Origin: an uncultured Ruminococcus sp.
GTDB lineage: Bacteria > Bacillota > Clostridia > Oscillospirales > Acutalibacteraceae
Direction of reading: 5' to 3'
DNA: 8,226 nt
Assembly: GCA_946055445.1 (NCBI GenBank)
Contig: CAMGGF010000047.1
Span: forward strand, 1-8,226
Below, piece by piece: positions 5,646-8,226 of this stretch. A model generated the notes under the pieces. The model worked only from the letters and a program-made list of their open reading frames with translations, made no database searches and had not been told where the DNA came from. The translations under genes were made by a program, and so were the position numbers. How positions within the stretch are numbered: position 1 is the first letter of the stretch; every line of letters begins with the position of its first letter.

Positions 5646-7397
5646 TTATGCAGCGTTATTCAGTTCTTCAAACAGCGCCTTGATGTAGTCGGCGGTTTCC
5701 GAACTTGCCTTAACATATGTGATGTATTTTGTAGTCCCGTCTTTTGCGGGGATTTCTTTGACCGTGAAGGTGTATGCGCCAAGTTCGGGATACAGTTCGC
5801 ACAATGCGTCAATACGGCTCTGTGCAGTTGCTGCACTGGTTGTGGCTTCCACCGCGCGATTCGCAGTCTCGGTTGTTGCGGTTGTATCCATCTCGGAAAG
5901 CAACGATTTCACAGATTCCTCTAAATAGGGTTCGCAATACACAATCAGCGATTTTGTCAGTGCCGCGTATGTACCGGTCTTGAAGGTGACGCCCTCCAAA
6001 TCCAATGCCGCCAATCTGTTCAGCATTTCCGCCGCGGTGCAGTTCTGCAATTCATATGCGAAGAAGCGCTTGTCATTGAGTACGCTATCCGCATAATCGG
6101 CAGTATCAAACTGTCGGATATAGGCTTCCGCCTGGTCAACTTGGTCCACCGTGCCGGCAATCCAAATTTTCTTGGTCATCTTTTCGGGACCGTACAGCGT
6201 GATGGTCAACGGGAAACTGTGGAGAATTTCCTCAGCCGCCGTTCTGTTAATCACCGACAGTTCCACTTCGCGCAAAACGATTTCTTCTACCGGCTCGGTC
6301 GGCGTTACGGGTGTTTCGCCGCTCGGCGTTGTAGTCGAATCTGTTGCAGGCGGTGTTGTGGTTTCCGGCACTGTAATCGTGACATCACCACTGTCGCCGC
6401 CGGCCGGCGCGGTTGTACCCTGCGCGGCAAGGTTTGCACCCGAAAGGGGTTTATCGACAATCTTTTTAATGGTTTTAATATCGGTTAAGTTTGCGCCCGA
6501 AACATATACGAACAGCGTATAGGGACGGGAGGAAAGCACAATGCCGGTGCTCAGCCCCAAGTTGCCAAGCAAGCCGTTAAATTCATCGGCCGTGATGTAC
6601 TCTAACTCCAAGGGGGTAAAGTTAGAAGCAATCAAGCCGCCGCCTGCCATAATGTTCGAACTCACATCTAACAGTTTAATCAGTTCCGAAACCTTGGCAA
6701 GTTCTTTCGGATAGCCCGAAATATAAAATTCGTCTTTGTTGTTGGTGCTGACAATCTGCACATTGGAAAGGCCGAGCGCAGCCATTTGCGATTGCAAGCC
6801 TTCGGCAGAAATATAGTTCAGCGAAATTTTCGTGAGCACGGTTTTGTCCACAAAAGTGGAGTTGAGCGCGTCAGCGGTACCCACATAAATCGTGTTGCCG
6901 TCTTTTAAGAAGGTCATACCGACCAAGCGCGTAACATAGTCAATCGCTTTGAGGGCACTCATTTCTTCGAGTGTCACGGAGACGGTTTCTTTGGAACCTG
7001 CGCCGCTTTCCATAATAATGTAATAGCCGGCGTTCAGCGCAATGGCAGACAAAACATCTTGAAGGTCCGCATCAACCACCGTCATGGAAATGCGGGAAGA
7101 CACCAGCGAATTACCCTTTGCCGAAGAGGAACTCAGCGGCACTTTGAGGATTTGCCCGGCGTAAATTTTGTCCGCATTGGACAGGTCGTTGGCTGTCATA
7201 ATGTCGCTGATTGTAACACCGTAATTCTTCGCGATGCGCGTCAGCGTATCACCGGTTTTGACCGAATAGTATTGGTATTCGGAGGAGGTGTCATTGTCAG
7301 ACCCGACAACCGCCATCGGCAGTACGGCATTGGTCAGCAAAATCAGCGCCAGCACAAAGACCAGAACCGCCTTCAAGGATTTTTTAGAACTTTTCAT
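5646..7397 (-). CDS. Exported LysM protein with a chain of secretin-type N-domains and no secretin barrel (PilQ-like)
   Basis: Exported protein of 583 residues, probably wall-associated. Residues 1-32 are a Sec signal peptide: a Lys-rich start, a hydrophobic core VLVFVLALILL, and a possible cleavage site near 28-33. A LysM domain (43-88: YSVKTGDTLTRIAKNYGV, then IYAGQILKVPL) should bind peptidoglycan. Residues 102-176 match the STN/secretin N0-like pattern (VVDADLQDVLSAIALNAGYYIIM; GNTIYVG). At least two N1-type units follow (186-247 and 260-318, with NLxYISAEGLQSQM and LELEYITADEFNGLL openings and ELAKVSELIKLLD ending). A Thr/Pro linker (about 321-370) separates further similar units at about 373-432, 444-503 and 520-583. 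The secretin beta-barrel and its VPLLGDIPxxGxLF-type signature are absent; the gene ends cleanly and is not visibly broken. GGGGGA (7405-7410) precedes the ATG. Its likely job is a guide or collar for the pilus in the wall (inference). Assigning the last units is less sure. Confidence 0.85.
   Translation of the reverse strand: MKSSKKSLKAVLVFVLALILLTNAVLPMAVVGSDNDTSSEYQYYSVKTGDTLTRIAKNYGVTISDIMTANDLSNADKIYAGQILKVPLSSSSAKGNSLVSSRISMTVVDADLQDVLSAIALNAGYYIIMESGAGSKETVSVTLEEMSALKAIDYVTRLVGMTFLKDGNTIYVGTADALNSTFVDKTVLTKISLNYISAEGLQSQMAALGLSNVQIVSTNNKDEFYISGYPKELAKVSELIKLLDVSSNIMAGGGLIASNFTPLELEYITADEFNGLLGNLGLSTGIVLSSRPYTLFVYVSGANLTDIKTIKKIVDKPLSGANLAAQGTTAPAGGDSGDVTITVPETTTPPATDSTTTPSGETPVTPTEPVEEIVLREVELSVINRTAAEEILHSFPLTITLYGPEKMTKKIWIAGTVDQVDQAEAYIRQFDTADYADSVLNDKRFFAYELQNCTAAEMLNRLAALDLEGVTFKTGTYAALTKSLIVYCEPYLEESVKSLLSEMDTTATTETANRAVEATTSAATAQSRIDALCELYPELGAYTFTVKEIPAKDGTTKYITYVKASSETADYIKALFEELNNAA
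6288..6437 (-). other. Thr/Pro-rich low-complexity linker within the LysM secretin-like protein
   Basis: Codons 321-370 encode mainly Thr, Pro, Gly, Ala, Ser, Glu and Asp, with runs such as TTTPP and VTPTEP. The stretch divides the N-terminal LysM and STN/N1-like half from the C-terminal N-domain-like units. Such segments are typically extended, wall-spanning and sometimes glycosylated; that role is inference. Confidence 0.7.
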
Positions 7398-7449
7398 ATG
7401 TAAGTCCCCCTAATTATAGTCTTTCTTTCAAAATATCGGGTAAATTGTG

Positions 7450-7986
7450 TTACGAATTTGTTTTGGCTTTTGCCTCTGCCAAAGAGATGGTACGCACTTT
7501 TTCACCGGTGGAAAAAGTCGCGCTTGTATCGGATATATCCTCCACAAGCCAAGTGGAATCGCCGACATAATCGCCGACCTGCACAATGTAGGACGCATAT
7601 TCGGTTTGCAGGATTGCGGTACGGAACCCGTCGGAATTATAAAAAATACCTTTCAGTTTCGCGTTGGCGATAACATCCTCGGCAAAGGGGTCCACGCCGT
7701 CCGCCAGCGAAACGCCCTCACTGCGCTCAATCATCGGCAAAACATCTACCGCCGTTCCCGCCGCTTGCACTTCCGGCGGCACATCGGTTTCGGTCCGAAT
7801 GCCCGAAACGATGAACACGGCGGCGACCACTGCCGCAATCACAACAAAAATCGCCGGAATGATGATTTTCATTTTTGGATTTTTTTCAAAGAACTGCACG
7901 AAAGCACTGCCCCCGCGCGCGTCCTTATTTTGCCCGCCTTTTAGTTTTGCGAACAAATCTTTTACATCAATATTCATATTCGCCAT
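7450..7986 (-). CDS. PilP/GspC-like single-pass membrane protein (HR-type domain)
   Basis: Bitopic membrane protein of 178 residues. It has a short cytoplasmic N terminus (1-39), a membrane helix at about 40-62 (IIIPAIFVVIAAVVAAVF), a flexible acidic region, and a small beta-rich domain at about 98-170. That domain starts with VDPFAED (98-104), runs through LKGIFYNSDGFRTAIL and SYIVQVGDYVGD, and ends with WLVEDISDTSATF and VRTISL. DPF followed by LKGI, a VGD turn and a final strand is the PilP/GspC homology-region pattern; in diderm systems this domain contacts secretin N-domains and PilN/PilO. Here the anchor is a membrane helix, as in GspC, not the lipobox of classical PilP. GGAGG (7996-8000) lies 9 bases before ATG 7986; ATG 7977 is a less likely alternative. 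It is the first gene after the promoter, and the next gene, 52 bases on, encodes its presumed secretin-like partner. Confidence 0.8.
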   Translation of the reverse strand: MANMNIDVKDLFAKLKGGQNKDARGGSAFVQFFEKNPKMKIIIPAIFVVIAAVVAAVFIVSGIRTETDVPPEVQAAGTAVDVLPMIERSEGVSLADGVDPFAEDVIANAKLKGIFYNSDGFRTAILQTEYASYIVQVGDYVGDSTWLVEDISDTSATFSTGEKVRTISLAEAKAKTNS

Positions 7987-7989
7987 GTC

Positions 7990-8007
7990 TGAAAACCTCC
8001 GGCTTCA
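7990..8007 (-). promoter_or_regulatory. Hairpin that can enclose the Shine-Dalgarno of the first gene
   Basis: In the leader RNA UGAAGCC (8007-8001) can pair with GGUUUUCA (7997-7990) around a GGA loop, with one bulged U and one G-U pair, placing the GGAGG (7996-8000) in the loop and stem. A second, longer-range pairing (CAGAC before the ATG with GUCUG at 8025-8021) is also possible. It may lower or tune translation; stability was not computed. Confidence 0.3.
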
Positions 8008-8056
8008 AAATACGGTAACACAGACCGATAGTGATACTTATAGATATATACAATGT

Positions 8057-8085
8057 ATTTTATCGCACTTTTTTCATTTCGTCAA
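8057..8085 (-). promoter_or_regulatory. Sigma-A-type promoter of the pilus operon
   Basis: On the minus strand, -35 TTGACG (8085-8080) is followed by a 17-base spacer and -10 TAAAAT (8062-8057). Each hexamer differs from consensus at one base. Transcription would start near 8049-8051, giving a leader of about 63 bases before the PilP-like ATG. It is the only well-formed promoter I see, and it sits at the head of the gene block. Confidence 0.8.
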
Positions 8086-8226
8086 TAATTTTTTTGTGTT
8101 TTTTTGTGCGAAATGCACGCATTTTTTGTTTTGCCTGTCCTTTTTTTTGGAAAATGCACAATATGTTGTGGTTTTATTTCCACGCCATCATTTTTCTATG
8201 AAAGAAAATTGCAGCGGACTTATTAG
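8086..8226. other. AT-rich non-coding region upstream of the operon promoter
   Basis: No gene is supported here. On the plus strand T-runs lie at 8089-8095, 8099-8105, 8122-8127 and 8141-8148. The first two occupy the -40 to -55 zone typical of an UP element. A small inverted repeat, GTGC-N5-GCAC, lies at 8106-8118 and another, CACAA-TATG-TTGTG, at 8157-8170. At the right edge the minus strand has two tandem TAA triplets in one frame (8225-8220), which could end an upstream gene, but too little is visible. Confidence 0.5.
8157..8170. repeat. Short inverted repeat CACAA-N4-TTGTG, possible operator
   Basis: A perfect 5-base inverted repeat with a 4-base spacer lies about 72 bases upstream of the -35 box. 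Size and place suit a regulator binding site, but such repeats arise by chance in AT-rich DNA, so this is a weak call. Confidence 0.25.

Noticed and set aside
5646..5650. Idea that the secretin barrel was lost by a recent frameshift or nonsense change
   Set aside because: Only 69 bases, holding a hairpin and ribosome binding site, lie between the stop and pilT; no remnant barrel sequence is present.
7413..7418. Perfect TATAAT on the minus strand before the LysM gene
   Set aside because: No -35 match lies at 16-18 bases, there is no extended -10, and a start about 7 bases on would cut into the Shine-Dalgarno.
8106..8127. Possible plus-strand terminator: GTGC-N5-GCAC followed by T6
   Set aside because: The stem is only 4 pairs, two bases separate it from the T-run, and no plus-strand gene precedes it.
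8198..8226. ATG on the plus strand opening MKENCSGLI at the right edge
   Set aside because: There is no ribosome binding site or promoter before it, and only nine codons are visible.

Overview
This window is one block of a type IV pilus (T4P) assembly operon, and every supported gene lies on the minus strand. Read in the direction of transcription (right to left), the order is: a promoter region, a membrane-anchored PilP/GspC-like protein, an exported LysM protein with secretin-type N-domains, PilT, PilC, PilM, PilN, PilO and PilB. PilB is cut by the left edge after 279 codons. No pilin, prepilin peptidase, transposon, tRNA, rRNA or CRISPR is visible.

The organism is most likely a low- to mid-GC Firmicute, probably a monoderm Clostridia member. 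The evidence is strong AGGAGG-type ribosome binding sites, use of ATG, GTG and TTG starts, a consensus sigma-A-type promoter with flanking A/T tracts, and a secretin-like protein with no outer-membrane barrel. The taxonomic call is inference; no marker gene is present.

Layout: 7987-8226 is non-coding and holds the promoter (-35 TTGACG, 17-base spacer, -10 TAAAAT), T-tracts placed like an UP element, and a short leader whose Shine-Dalgarno can fold into a hairpin. 5646-7986 encodes the two envelope proteins. 3257-5576 encodes the retraction ATPase PilT and the platform protein PilC. 866-3188 encodes the PilM-PilN-PilO alignment subcomplex. 1-838 encodes the N-terminal half of the extension ATPase PilB. 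Gaps between genes run from 2 to about 70 bases, with no convincing terminator, so the block is probably one transcript that continues past the left edge.

How the genes work together: PilB and PilT power extension and retraction on the PilC platform. PilM is cytoplasmic and holds the tail of PilN. PilN and PilO are bitopic and carry the contact outward. The PilP-like protein would normally link PilN/O to the secretin. Here its apparent partner is a soluble or wall-bound chain of secretin N-domain-like folds behind a LysM peptidoglycan-binding domain, with no secretin barrel. The most interesting reading is that this protein is a wall-anchored guide ring for a pilus crossing a thick peptidoglycan layer without an outer membrane. 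A second notable point is that PilM has lost the usual actin-like nucleotide-binding motifs while PilN keeps an LLP motif at its N terminus.
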